The position numbers and the translations under genes are program-made. The notes under the pieces are model-generated. The model was not told the DNA's origin. It saw nothing but the letters and a program-made list of their open reading frames with translations, and did not search any database. From an uncultured Clostridium sp. (lineage in GTDB: Bacteria; Bacillota; Clostridia; Lachnospirales; Lachnospiraceae): a DNA stretch of 64,000 nucleotides. Location: the NCBI GenBank assembly GCA_946498245.1, contig CAMMNN010000008.1, positions 1-64,000 of the forward strand, in the 5' to 3' direction. Of the stretch, positions 8,698 to 18,496 are shown one piece after another (within the stretch, counting starts at the first letter, position 1; every line of letters begins with the position of its first letter).

Positions 8698-11007
8698 CTA
8701 CCGCAGTATCACGTTTCTGTAAAATTCTTCTGTCTGAGCCGCAATTTCTTCCTCACTCAGCGTTTCGTCTAAATTGACCCGGCCCACCAGATTTCCGTTT
8801 TCATAGCGTATATCCGTAAGGCTTCCGTCCTCTGCCATAAAGCGCAGGACGTCCCATTCTCTGGTTCCTTCTTCCAGATGGCCCGCCTCTGCGTAAAGGT
8901 ACTCAATCTCCCCATAACGCAGAAACTCCTTAAAATTATCCAGGGTTTTTACCAGAACCACGTTGCCGCCGCTGCCCGTAACGTCATAATAAGACTGAAC
9001 GTTGCAGCCAAAATCCAGACAGTCCGGATGTTCCCCAAAGGCAATCACCCGATGGCGGGGATTGGAAGACAGCAGCTCCCATATCTGTCCCCGGCCTGCC
9101 TCCTCCGCCTCTTTTCTGGTCTCTGCCCGGTGATCATAATATCCTTTATGGACCAGGGACACCGGGGTAAAGCCCACGGCTCCGGCCCAACTGGTGAGAG
9201 CCGCAGTGCTGATTTGAAATACTGCAAAAATCGCAGCCAGACCTCTTAAAAACCTATCGGAAAAAGCCTGTTTCCTTCCTCTGTAACCTTTGGTAAATGC
9301 CAGACTGCCGCCTAAAACTGCCAGGGCATACCAGAGCATAAAGTAGTTTCCGTCTACCTGCCACAGCAGATAGACACTGATCACACTCAAAAGCGTCATC
9401 ATTCCCAGGGCGCAGTACAGAAATGCCAAGGGATTCCGTTCTTTTTTTTCTGTATGTTTCAGGGCCGTCCACCCGTATAAGACCGCCGCCAGAAGGCAGA
9501 GGAAAATCAGTCCCGTTCCCCAGGCCAGGATAACGTGATCCATATCCTCTCCCAGAGGAGCGAAAAACATTTTCAAAAGCCGCTCTCCTAAATGGAGTAT
9601 CCCACCCCAAAATCCCAGGGAAATTCCTTCATTGGGAATGGAACTGAAAGCAAAGGGCCAGCGAACCTGGAATCCAAGAATCTCCCAAATGCTGGTAAAT
9701 ACGGATGTGGAAGGCACTCCCGTCATTCGGTAGGTCCTAAACCACACCCCCAGCCAAGCCAGAACCGGAATCACTGCCAATCTTGCCGCACCCTTGCGGA
9801 AAACCGGTTTTTCTCTGACAACCCAGAGGATTCCCAGGCCTGCCAGGGCTGTGGAGAACACAACGGCCGTAGGTTTAAAAACATAGCTGACCATGCAGGT
9901 TCCGGCCACAGCCACCAGCCATGCTGTTTTTTCTTCTCTCTGATTTTCTCCTATTTTCCCTGCTGCCTGAAGAAGCCCGTCGGCCATAATCAATTGGAAC
10001 AAAAGGGTAATGGAGTCCGTTTTTGCCGTAACCGACATATTCATGATTCCCGGAACCAGAGCTGCCAGAGCTGCAGCCAAAAGTCCGCAGTTTCTTCCCC
10101 CCAGGCTGCGGCCTATTTTATAAATCATAAAAATAGAACCTGCGGTGATCCAGATATTAAAGGCCAGCACAAAGCCGTAGCTGGCGCTTCCGGACAGGGG
10201 AAGGGCCAAAATCTCCAGTCCCTTAGGGTACGTGTAAACCACATTGATATTACCCAGATTTTCGTAAATCCCCCTGCCATTGTCCAAAATATAAGGAGAA
10301 CGAAGGCCGTAATGGAGGGAATCGTAATCCACGGCAATATTCATTCTGCCGATTTGAAGCAGAAAACAGGTCAAAATGATCGCCAGGGCCAGTCCCTCTC
10401 CCATGGAAAAGGAGCCCGTTAAGGCGGAAAAAGGAGTCCCCTTCCTTTTCCACTCCCCTTTCAGCCGGATAAACTGCCGCACTCCCAGGACAGCCGCCAA
10501 TCCCCCCGCCAGAAGGCGCCACAGGCGGACTCCTCCCAGCCCTGGGGCAGAAAGGAGGCAGACCAGGCAGATCCAGAGAGCCGCCCCCATAACCGGCCAG
10601 AGTATCCTATCCTTCCGGCTTCCTCCCCATATCTGAAGGCCCTCTTTTCCCAAAAAGATTTGAAGACCTTCTTTTCCCAAAAGAAGGAGGAAAAAGCCAT
10701 AGATCCCGGAAACTGCCAGAGGCAGAAAAGCCCTGTGGCACCAGGAGAAAACCGCTGTCCCCAGAAAGGCCAGAATAAGAGAGTTTCTCTTTTCTTTTAC
10801 AATGGCAAAAGAAAAAAACATCCAGACAAAAACCAACGCTAATTCCAAAAATACCGCCGGATTGCCGTTTGCGAAAAAAACCTGCCCTAAAGGCCCTTTC
10901 ACAAACATGAGGGAAATCCCGCTCCCTAAGATCAGGGCCCCTGTCAGACAGAAGAGCAGAATTTTCCCTTTTTCCCTACTTTTCATAGGACTGGTACGCT
11001 TTCTCAT
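8698..11007 (-). CDS. Polytopic membrane protein, GT-C-like glycosyltransferase
   Basis: Large multi-TM protein; overlaps the next gene by 32 nt. Confidence 0.6.
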   Translation of the reverse strand: MRKRTSPMKSREKGKILLFCLTGALILGSGISLMFVKGPLGQVFFANGNPAVFLELALVFVWMFFSFAIVKEKRNSLILAFLGTAVFSWCHRAFLPLAVSGIYGFFLLLLGKEGLQIFLGKEGLQIWGGSRKDRILWPVMGAALWICLVCLLSAPGLGGVRLWRLLAGGLAAVLGVRQFIRLKGEWKRKGTPFSALTGSFSMGEGLALAIILTCFLLQIGRMNIAVDYDSLHYGLRSPYILDNGRGIYENLGNINVVYTYPKGLEILALPLSGSASYGFVLAFNIWITAGSIFMIYKIGRSLGGRNCGLLAAALAALVPGIMNMSVTAKTDSITLLFQLIMADGLLQAAGKIGENQREEKTAWLVAVAGTCMVSYVFKPTAVVFSTALAGLGILWVVREKPVFRKGAARLAVIPVLAWLGVWFRTYRMTGVPSTSVFTSIWEILGFQVRWPFAFSSIPNEGISLGFWGGILHLGERLLKMFFAPLGEDMDHVILAWGTGLIFLCLLAAVLYGWTALKHTEKKERNPLAFLYCALGMMTLLSVISVYLLWQVDGNYFMLWYALAVLGGSLAFTKGYRGRKQAFSDRFLRGLAAIFAVFQISTAALTSWAGAVGFTPVSLVHKGYYDHRAETRKEAEEAGRGQIWELLSSNPRHRVIAFGEHPDCLDFGCNVQSYYDVTGSGGNVVLVKTLDNFKEFLRYGEIEYLYAEAGHLEEGTREWDVLRFMAEDGSLTDIRYENGNLVGRVNLDETLSEEEIAAQTEEFYRNVILR

Positions 11008-11761
11008 AAAAATGCATAATGAAATCCACTGCCGGCTGGGGCCAGAATCTGCCGAACATTTCCCGTTCTTCCTTTCCCCGTCTATGGTCTTTCATACAGG
11101 CCTTTGTGGCATTTCCCTCATGGATCCGGTAGTACAGCAGAGGCCGTTCTTCGCAGACGAACCGTCCCTCCCACAACGCCAGCCGGGAGAGGGTTTCCCA
11201 GTCCAGGGCATACTGAAAGGAGGAATCAAGCAGCGGTTCCCCTAAAAGGCTCTTGCTGTAAGTGCAGGAAGGGCAGCAGATGGAGTTTCCCAATACCAGG
11301 CTTCCTTTTTTCAGGGCGGAAATATGGTTTAAAGCCGGAATCCTTAATGGGAGGCGCAGAATTTTTTTCACCAGACGGACGCCGTCCCTTTTCACCAGAC
11401 TGTGGCCCCTTACCAGAACGTAGTCTGTGGCGAACAGGGTCATATCCGGATATTTTTCCGCCTTTTTCATTAGAATTTCTTTATAGCGCCTGTGGTACAT
11501 ATCGTCCTGGTGAGCAATGGTCACCAGATCCCCGTCAGCCATATGGTAGGCAAATTCCCAGTCGTCTCTGATGTTGCTGGCCCCATTCCGGATAAATACC
11601 GGAATCCCCCAGCTCTCCGCCACCATCTCAATATAGCTGCTAGGGGTGGAGGTACAGAGTATAATGTCAGACGGATCCGTCTGGCCTTTGAGGGAACGGA
11701 TACAGGCCTCCAGATATGGAGAATCCCCATAGGCGCAAATAGCAAATACGTGTTTTTTCAT
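10976..11761 (-). CDS. Family 2 glycosyltransferase
   Basis: FAICAYGDSPYLEACIRSLKGQT, HQDDMYHRRY. Confidence 0.85.
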   Translation of the reverse strand: MKKHVFAICAYGDSPYLEACIRSLKGQTDPSDIILCTSTPSSYIEMVAESWGIPVFIRNGASNIRDDWEFAYHMADGDLVTIAHQDDMYHRRYKEILMKKAEKYPDMTLFATDYVLVRGHSLVKRDGVRLVKKILRLPLRIPALNHISALKKGSLVLGNSICCPSCTYSKSLLGEPLLDSSFQYALDWETLSRLALWEGRFVCEERPLLYYRIHEGNATKACMKDHRRGKEEREMFGRFWPQPAVDFIMHFYEKAYQSYEK

Positions 11762-11790
11762 GTTTTATAACCTCTTAGGGAGAAGCCTTC

Positions 11791-12462
11791 TCAGGAAAAG
11801 AAGCGTTCCTCCAGCATCAGACACAGGGTATGGTAAACCGGCAGATGAAGTTCCTGAATCTTATAGGTTTCTTCTTCCGGGACAATAATGGCTGTATCCG
11901 TCAGTTTTCCCATCTTTCCGCCGTCCCGCCCTGTCAGCGCAATGGTCCGGATCCCCTTGGCTTTAGCGGCTGCAATGGCGTAGAGAATGTTTTTCGAATT
12001 TCCCGACGTGGAAATTCCCAGAAAAACATCTCCCGGATCCCCATAGCCCCAAAGCTGCTGGGCGTATATCATATCTCCGTTGACATCATTTAAAAAGGCT
12101 GTGGATAGGCCGCTGTGTCCCGTCAGGGCAATGGCTTTTAACCCTCCCTGCAGGCAGTCCGCAAGCTGGCTTCCCAGGTTTTCTTCCGCTTCCCCCAGCT
12201 TCCCGGCCATTTCCCGGCCAGCTTCCTCCAGACGCTTTTTTTCTCTTTCTGAAACCCTCCGGCTCTTTACAAAGCCCTTCATCAGTTCTCCTACAATGTG
12301 CTCAGAATCAGCACAGCTTCCGCCGTTTCCGGCCACCAGCAGCTTTCCGCCGCGGGCGTAGCACTCTTCCAGCATCTGATAGGCTTCCTTTATCTGAGGC
12401 GCCGCCGCCTCTAATTTGGGGTAGCGCTTTAAAAGGCTTTCCATGTATTTCATCGGTTCCAT
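11791..12462 (-). CDS. gmhA: SIS-domain sedoheptulose-7-phosphate isomerase
   Basis: LLVAGNGGSCADSEHIVGELMKGF, ISTSGNSKNI. Confidence 0.88.
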   Translation of the reverse strand: MEPMKYMESLLKRYPKLEAAAPQIKEAYQMLEECYARGGKLLVAGNGGSCADSEHIVGELMKGFVKSRRVSEREKKRLEEAGREMAGKLGEAEENLGSQLADCLQGGLKAIALTGHSGLSTAFLNDVNGDMIYAQQLWGYGDPGDVFLGISTSGNSKNILYAIAAAKAKGIRTIALTGRDGGKMGKLTDTAIIVPEEETYKIQELHLPVYHTLCLMLEERFFS

Positions 12463-13583
12463 TGTCTTTCCTCCGCAAAAATCCAGTCAGCCGCTTCCTC
12501 CATGGAAGCTCCATAGTAATCGTAATCCGCCGGGGCCTTTCCCGCTTCCTGCAAAGCTTTTTCTTCCGCCCCGTAGCCCGTTGCCACTAAAACGGAACGG
12601 AGGCCAAAATTATGGCCGGCCCGGGTGTCAATCAGTTTGTCACCAATCATATAAGAGTGGGCCTTATCCACCTCAAAGTCCTTCTGAGCCTCCTCAAACA
12701 TACCGGTTTCCGGCTTCCGGCAATGGCATTTTCTCCGGTACTCCCCCACGCCTGCCTCCGGGTGATGGGGGCAGAAATAAAATCCGTCAATATGGCCGCC
12801 CTTTTCTCCTAACAGTTCATTAAGCCGTTGATTGACTGCTTTAAAATCCTCTGCCGTATAGTAGCCTCTGCCGATTCCGGCCTGATTGCTGACTACCAAA
12901 ACCCGAAAGCCCGCCTCGTTAAAACGGCGGATAGCCTCGGCTGCTCCCGGCAAAAGCCTTACGTCCTCCGGCCTGTGAAGATAATGGACCTCTTCATTGA
13001 CAGTTCCGTCCCTATCCAGAAAGATCACCCGGCCTGTCCGCCTGTATTCCAGAGGAAGATCGTAACCAAAGGTTCTTTTTCCGTTCATTTCCATACTCTC
13101 GGAAACTTCCAGAACGTCCCATGAGAAACGTTCCTTTAATATAAATTTTAAAACAGGGGAAAACATGCTGTCGCTTCCGCCTTCCCACCATTGTCCCGGT
13201 TTTTTGTAAACCGCCGGGGTAAATTTGTCTGATTTCTTCAGACTTTCGTAGGGGATCTCCTGAAGCTGGGTGAAAGTAAAGGTTTCCTTGGTATACCCTT
13301 CCGGCATTTCATAGGAGTTTAATACAATGGAATCGCCCTCCTGCGTAAACAGAAAAAGATGGGGCATGGCATTGGTCCTCTCCCCTATGGTATAGTAGCT
13401 CTCTTCTAAAACAAAGACTCCGTTAAAATCCGGAGGAAGGCCTGTAATTTTCTCATTGCAAACCGTATTAATATGTCTGGCAAAAGGGAGTCCTTCCACT
13501 CCCTGTTCCTTTAACCGCTCCAGCTGAAGGCTATTGTCAAACCGGCCTGTCAGCATGGCGGTAAATTCCTGCAAATGGGTCAT
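12450..13583 (-). CDS. HAD-IIIA heptose-1,7-bisphosphate phosphatase domain fused to an N-terminal ~180-aa domain (possibly CpeT-like)
   Basis: C-terminal VIFLDRDGTVNEEVHYL...VVSNQAGIGRGYY...CHCRKP is GmhB/HisB-type; the N-terminal part is separate. Confidence 0.85.
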   Translation of the reverse strand: MTHLQEFTAMLTGRFDNSLQLERLKEQGVEGLPFARHINTVCNEKITGLPPDFNGVFVLEESYYTIGERTNAMPHLFLFTQEGDSIVLNSYEMPEGYTKETFTFTQLQEIPYESLKKSDKFTPAVYKKPGQWWEGGSDSMFSPVLKFILKERFSWDVLEVSESMEMNGKRTFGYDLPLEYRRTGRVIFLDRDGTVNEEVHYLHRPEDVRLLPGAAEAIRRFNEAGFRVLVVSNQAGIGRGYYTAEDFKAVNQRLNELLGEKGGHIDGFYFCPHHPEAGVGEYRRKCHCRKPETGMFEEAQKDFEVDKAHSYMIGDKLIDTRAGHNFGLRSVLVATGYGAEEKALQEAGKAPADYDYYGASMEEAADWIFAEERQWNR

Positions 13584-13603
13584 ATTATCTGCCTCCTGTA
13601 TCC

Positions 13604-14674
13604 TTAAAGGGGGAACTGGTAATCTCCGTTAGCCAAATGAACCTTTACAGTATCGTACTGCCAGCGTTCTTCGTTGGTGATCCAGCTCTGTGCCCCCCGA
13701 AGCTCGAAATTCCAGTCGGCAATCTGGCCGCCGGCCGCTTCCAGTCTGGCCGCCACCTTATGCCTTACATTATAGGGACAGAATATCAGCAGATACCCGC
13801 CTCCGCCGGCTCCCAGAAGCTTTCCCCCCAGGGCTCCGGACTTTTTGGCCTCCTCATACAGCATATCAATCTGAGGGTTGGTAATCTTGCTGCTCATTCT
13901 CTTTTTGCTCTCCCAGCCGTAATCCAAAAGCTTTCCGAAACTGTAAAGGTTTCCCTTTAACAGTTCGTCTTTGGCGGCATAAGCCAGGGCCTTCACCTCG
14001 CACATAGCGTCAAAGGCGTCTTTCTTTTCGTAGTTTTTCACCTGATCTTTAATAATATTGGCCGACACATGGATTTTTCCCGTGTAACACAGAAGCAGAT
14101 TATATTGAAGCTCGTGGATTACGTCTTTTTTGATCCTCAGCGGGTTGACTACCACATTGTTTCTGCCGTGAAACTCAATAAAATTGAATCCCCCGAAGGT
14201 TGCGGCGTACTGATCCTGATAGCCGCCATCGATTTTCAAATCTAGCCGTTCCACCTGGTAGGCCAGATCCGCCAGGGCGTAGCTGTCTAACTCCACGCCC
14301 TTCCACCGGGCCATGGCAATTAACAATGCTACCATCACTGTAGAGGACGTTCCCAAACCGGAACCGGGAGGCGCGTCGCACTGAAGGTAAACCTCACAGC
14401 CCTGGCGAATGTCCATGGCTTTCAGAGCCGCCGTAACCAGATCCAGCTTGCCGTCGTATACGTAATTTTCTTTTGTGTTGTATTTTACCGTAGTGTCAAA
14501 ATCCAGGGAATGGGCGACGATTTCCTCGTCCTCTCTGGGTACGATGGAACAATATGCGTACTTATTGATGGTGCTTCCGATAATGGCCCCTCCCTGTTCC
14601 TCACAGAAAGGCGCTACGTCTGTCCCTCCTCCGGCAAAGCTGATCCGCAAGGGAGCTCTTCCTCTGATTACCAT
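13604..14674 (-). CDS. hddA: GHMP kinase, D-glycero-alpha-D-manno-heptose-7-phosphate kinase
   Basis: RGRAPLRISFAGGGTDVAPF, PPGSGLGTSSTVMVAL. Confidence 0.88.
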   Translation of the reverse strand: MVIRGRAPLRISFAGGGTDVAPFCEEQGGAIIGSTINKYAYCSIVPREDEEIVAHSLDFDTTVKYNTKENYVYDGKLDLVTAALKAMDIRQGCEVYLQCDAPPGSGLGTSSTVMVALLIAMARWKGVELDSYALADLAYQVERLDLKIDGGYQDQYAATFGGFNFIEFHGRNNVVVNPLRIKKDVIHELQYNLLLCYTGKIHVSANIIKDQVKNYEKKDAFDAMCEVKALAYAAKDELLKGNLYSFGKLLDYGWESKKRMSSKITNPQIDMLYEEAKKSGALGGKLLGAGGGGYLLIFCPYNVRHKVAARLEAAGGQIADWNFELRGAQSWITNEERWQYDTVKVHLANGDYQFPL

Positions 14675-15375
14675 ATTACGATTCCTTTCCTGACATCTTC
14701 CTGAAAGCGGAAATAGGCCTCCGGAATGCCAATGTCAATAAAATATCCGTCGTTTACAAAACCCCCAAGCCGTTTTCCTTCCTTCAGCCATTTGGGAATC
14801 ATTTCGTTTTCCAGGGAAACCTTTCCTGATGGGATTTCTTCTATCAGGCTTCTTTTTAAAAGATAAATGCCTCCGTTAATGGTTCCGGGTACGGCCTCCG
14901 TCCTTTTTTCATTAAAGGCCGTCAGCCGCCCGTCTGTTAAAACCGCTTCCCCATACCGGGAAATATCCGGTACTTCCCGCAGAACCAGGGCCAGATCCAG
15001 ATCCTGCTCCTGGCTCATGCGCTTTAGGCGTCCATAATCAATCTGATAAAAGGTATCGGCATTTAATACGTATACCTGATCCTCTGTCACAAAGGGAGCG
15101 GCATTCCGGATAGCTCCGGCGGTTCCCAACAGAGAATCTTCATAAGCATAAGAAACTTTAACGCCAAAATCCCTTCCGTCCCCGAAATATTCTTCTACCA
15201 TAGAGCCTTTATACCCCACGGCAAAGACAATCCGGTCAATGCCGTTTCTGGACAGCTCATGTACTACGTATTCCATAAAGGGGCGGCCTTCAATAAGGGC
15301 CATAGGTTTCGGCCTGTCGCTTACTACGCTGCGAAGGCGGGTTCCCAATCCCCCGGCCAGCAAAATCGCTTCCAT
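14668..15375 (-). CDS. hddC: Nucleotidyltransferase, D-glycero-alpha-D-manno-heptose-1-phosphate guanylyltransferase
   Basis: EAILLAGGLGTRLRSVVSDRPKPMA; adjacent to hddA/gmhA/gmhB. Confidence 0.85.
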   Translation of the reverse strand: MEAILLAGGLGTRLRSVVSDRPKPMALIEGRPFMEYVVHELSRNGIDRIVFAVGYKGSMVEEYFGDGRDFGVKVSYAYEDSLLGTAGAIRNAAPFVTEDQVYVLNADTFYQIDYGRLKRMSQEQDLDLALVLREVPDISRYGEAVLTDGRLTAFNEKRTEAVPGTINGGIYLLKRSLIEEIPSGKVSLENEMIPKWLKEGKRLGGFVNDGYFIDIGIPEAYFRFQEDVRKGIVIW

Positions 15376-15376
15376 T

Positions 15377-18300
15377 TTATTCCTCCCGGCGGGTAAAATC
15401 CTCTTTGATAATCTCCCAGGCCCCGTCGATGCTGAAATGGGCCCGGATATATTTCTGGGTTTCTCTGGACAGTGCCAGCAGCCTTTCCGGCTGGCGGTAC
15501 AGCTTTACGGTTTCAGCGGCAAAGTCCTCGGCTCCGTCCGCTACCACCAGGGTCTTTTCTACTTCCGGAATCCCCTCCGCTCCTACTGAGGTAGTGACAA
15601 TGGGGGCTCCGTTATAAATGGCCTCTACCACTTTTCCTTTTACCCCTGCGCCGTACCGAAGGGGCACGACTACAATGCGGCACTGCTGGTAAATGGCCTC
15701 CAGCTCCTCATCACTGACAAAGCCTTTGATCACAATTCCGTTTCCGGGCTGTTCCAGGGCCTTGATTTCCTCTGTCACCTTAGAGCCCACCACATAGAAT
15801 GAGACATCAGGAAGATCCCGGCGAATCAGGGGAAATACCTCATTGGCAAACCACAGCACGGCGTCGGCGTTAGGCGGGTGGGCGAAGCCGCCTACAAAGA
15901 CCAGCCCTTTCCTCTTTTCAAAGTCCTCTTCCATATTGTCCAAAAAGGTATCGTACACATAAGCCGTAATGGCTTTTACGGCAATATTGGGATTCAGCTC
16001 ATGGATGGCCTCCTCCTCCACACAAGAGGGATAATAAGAAACCGCCGCCTTTTCCATCATGGACAGCTCTACGCTCTTCCAGTAGTCCGCCTCCCGTTTC
16101 AGCTTCAGATCGCCTGTAAGCTGGTATTCCCTGGACAGCCTGAGAAAATGCAGGTCATGGCCATAATAAATGACCTTCATATTGGTGTGCTCTTTTATAA
16201 AGTTTACGTATTTTGTGGCAATATGAGGCCGGTTTAAATAGGCAAAGTCAATGAGCTTTCCGTTTTTCTCCAGCCAGTCCCAGATACCGGCCCGGTACTC
16301 ATCTCCGTAGAGAATCTCAACTCCCATCTGCTGCAGAACTGTAGAATACGGCTCTTCGTGGAGGAAATTGTCTCCCAGAAATTTTACCACATAGCCCTTC
16401 TTGATAAACATTTTCAGGTACTGATAGGTGGTTTTTGATCCTGCGTCCTTATCAAAGGTAGGCACATAATGATCTACCACCAGGATCACAGGCTTTTCCT
16501 GGCTTCTCTCCCTTGCCCGGAAGGGATTGGGGTTGCCGTCATTTACAGACTGGCGGCGAAATTCCTCCGCCCATTTTTCCTTCAGCTTGCGGCTGTTCTC
16601 TACCTGATACCGTTTCAGGCCTGTCCCGTTTACATCTGTGCCGTTGGATACGCCTTCAAAATGGATTACCTTAGACAGAGGCTGGTATACTACGCGGTAC
16701 CCGGCCCTGCGTACTTCAAAGGCCAGATCCGAGTCTTCGCAGTAAGCCGGGGCATATCGCTCGTCAAATCCACCTATGGATTCCCACAGCTTTCTGGACA
16801 GCAAAATAGCCGCTCCGGAAATATAGTCCACATCTTTTACATAGTTGTATTCCGCCTTGTCCGGATCGTCCAGCCTGCCGTAATTCCACCCGGAGCCATC
16901 GCTCCAGATAATTCCTCCGGCCTCCTGGAGTCTGCCGTCAGGATATACCAGTTTTGAGCCTACCATTCCAATGGTATCGTCAGACTCTATGAGCCTTACC
17001 AGGGAACTGAGCCAGCCGGGAGTTACCTGGGTATCGTTATTCAAAAACATTACATACTGCCCTCTGGCTTTTTTCGCTGCCTGATTGCAGTTTTTCAAAA
17101 AGCCCTGGTTTTCCGTATTCCGGCTGATTACCAGGTTTTCCGTAAATTTCGTCAATTCTTTGGTGGCATCAGACGATACGTCGTCGGCAATAATCACTTC
17201 ATAGGTTACGTCGTCTGTGCACTCCAAAATGGATTTTAAGCAGGCATAGGTATAATGAATCTGGTTATACACCGGGATAATCACCGATACTTTAGGATTT
17301 TCCTCCCTGGGGAAAACCAGCCGCCCCCTGATACGGTAGTCCTCACCGATTTTAAAATCCCCCTCAATGCGGTTCCGGCCTTCCTTAGTGAGATACAGCC
17401 GCCCGTAATACAAGGGGTGTCTTACTGTTCCCAGGCCGTAATCCAGGATTTTTCTCCGTCTGGTTCCCTTGGGGAAACGCTGCCGGATCCGATCCGCAAG
17501 TCTGCGGTAAATCTTAAATGTCAGGGACAAATGGCGGTTTAAATAAGACATGGTCTTTCCCATCTCGTCGATTTCATGGCGCAGATCCCGGATCATAATC
17601 TCCAGATTTGCCACATGGTTATTGGTAAGGCGCATAACCTCGTGATCTTTTTGGATTTCCTGATTTTTTTCTTCCTGCTCGTCCTGAAGAACCAGGATCC
17701 TCTCCATGGCCTTTTGAAAATCCTTATCTCTGGATTTTAAGGTTTCCCCCGTCACCAGTTCCTGCTCAAAGTGGCGGAAATAGCCCTGGCTGCTGTCGCC
17801 GTGGACATAGGCCTGAAAGGCCTCCTCCATAGCTCCGTAAATCCGGCTCTTCTTCTCTGAAATGCCGAATTGCTCTAAAAATGTCTGTAAAGAACCGTAA
17901 TCCAGGAGTTTTTCATACCGGTAATAAAAATAGGCCAGATTGCGGTAGCGGACAAATTCCAGAGGAATGGGGAAATCAAGGACCCATTCATAGTCAATGA
18001 CACAGACGGTTCCGTCGGCCTCTGTCATCATATTTTCAAAGAGTCCGTCCAGATTGGTGGCGGGAGCGGAAAGTTCTCCCTTCAGATCCCCGGTTTCACC
18101 AAAGACCTCTGTAAATTTTTCCGTTACGGTAAAGGGCGCAAGTTCCCCTTCCGGAACAAACAGGATCTTTTCCAGTACCGTCCGGATCCGATCCTCCGGC
18201 GCCTTGCCATTCTGTATCTCCCGCCCAATGGATTCCGCCAGGGTTTCCCCCTGGATAAAGGGGAATCTGGCCCTAAGGCCGTCTTCCGAAATCCAGACCT

Positions 18301-18496
18301 CCACCGGCTTTACATTGATAAGATACCGTAAAAGGGCCTCTTTCTTTTCCTTTAAAGACCGGATATGGCTCCCCGCCGCCGGAGTCAGGGCGGTTTTTTC
18401 TACGTAACGGGTTCCGTCTTCTTCTATTATAGACGTCCGGATCTGAAAAGCTCCCTTTCTGGTCCGGTTGTATTTTACGTAAATTGTTTCTTTCAT
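15377..18496 (-). CDS. Multidomain protein: N-terminal kinase-like domain, GT2 and C-terminal GT4-like domain
   Basis: NLDGLFENMM...VIDYEWV; PKVSVIIPVYNQIHYTYACLKSIL; C-terminal VFVGGFAHPPNADAVLWFANEVFP. Start taken at MKETIYVKY, overlapping the upstream stop (ATGA), instead of the longer ORF start at 18556. Confidence 0.85.
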   Translation of the reverse strand: MKETIYVKYNRTRKGAFQIRTSIIEEDGTRYVEKTALTPAAGSHIRSLKEKKEALLRYLINVKPVEVWISEDGLRARFPFIQGETLAESIGREIQNGKAPEDRIRTVLEKILFVPEGELAPFTVTEKFTEVFGETGDLKGELSAPATNLDGLFENMMTEADGTVCVIDYEWVLDFPIPLEFVRYRNLAYFYYRYEKLLDYGSLQTFLEQFGISEKKSRIYGAMEEAFQAYVHGDSSQGYFRHFEQELVTGETLKSRDKDFQKAMERILVLQDEQEEKNQEIQKDHEVMRLTNNHVANLEIMIRDLRHEIDEMGKTMSYLNRHLSLTFKIYRRLADRIRQRFPKGTRRRKILDYGLGTVRHPLYYGRLYLTKEGRNRIEGDFKIGEDYRIRGRLVFPREENPKVSVIIPVYNQIHYTYACLKSILECTDDVTYEVIIADDVSSDATKELTKFTENLVISRNTENQGFLKNCNQAAKKARGQYVMFLNNDTQVTPGWLSSLVRLIESDDTIGMVGSKLVYPDGRLQEAGGIIWSDGSGWNYGRLDDPDKAEYNYVKDVDYISGAAILLSRKLWESIGGFDERYAPAYCEDSDLAFEVRRAGYRVVYQPLSKVIHFEGVSNGTDVNGTGLKRYQVENSRKLKEKWAEEFRRQSVNDGNPNPFRARERSQEKPVILVVDHYVPTFDKDAGSKTTYQYLKMFIKKGYVVKFLGDNFLHEEPYSTVLQQMGVEILYGDEYRAGIWDWLEKNGKLIDFAYLNRPHIATKYVNFIKEHTNMKVIYYGHDLHFLRLSREYQLTGDLKLKREADYWKSVELSMMEKAAVSYYPSCVEEEAIHELNPNIAVKAITAYVYDTFLDNMEEDFEKRKGLVFVGGFAHPPNADAVLWFANEVFPLIRRDLPDVSFYVVGSKVTEEIKALEQPGNGIVIKGFVSDEELEAIYQQCRIVVVPLRYGAGVKGKVVEAIYNGAPIVTTSVGAEGIPEVEKTLVVADGAEDFAAETVKLYRQPERLLALSRETQKYIRAHFSIDGAWEIIKEDFTRREE

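Noticed and set aside
9592-10422. 276-aa plus-strand ORF
   Set aside because: Antisense to a well-supported membrane glycosyltransferase; low-complexity, basic composition with no recognisable domain.
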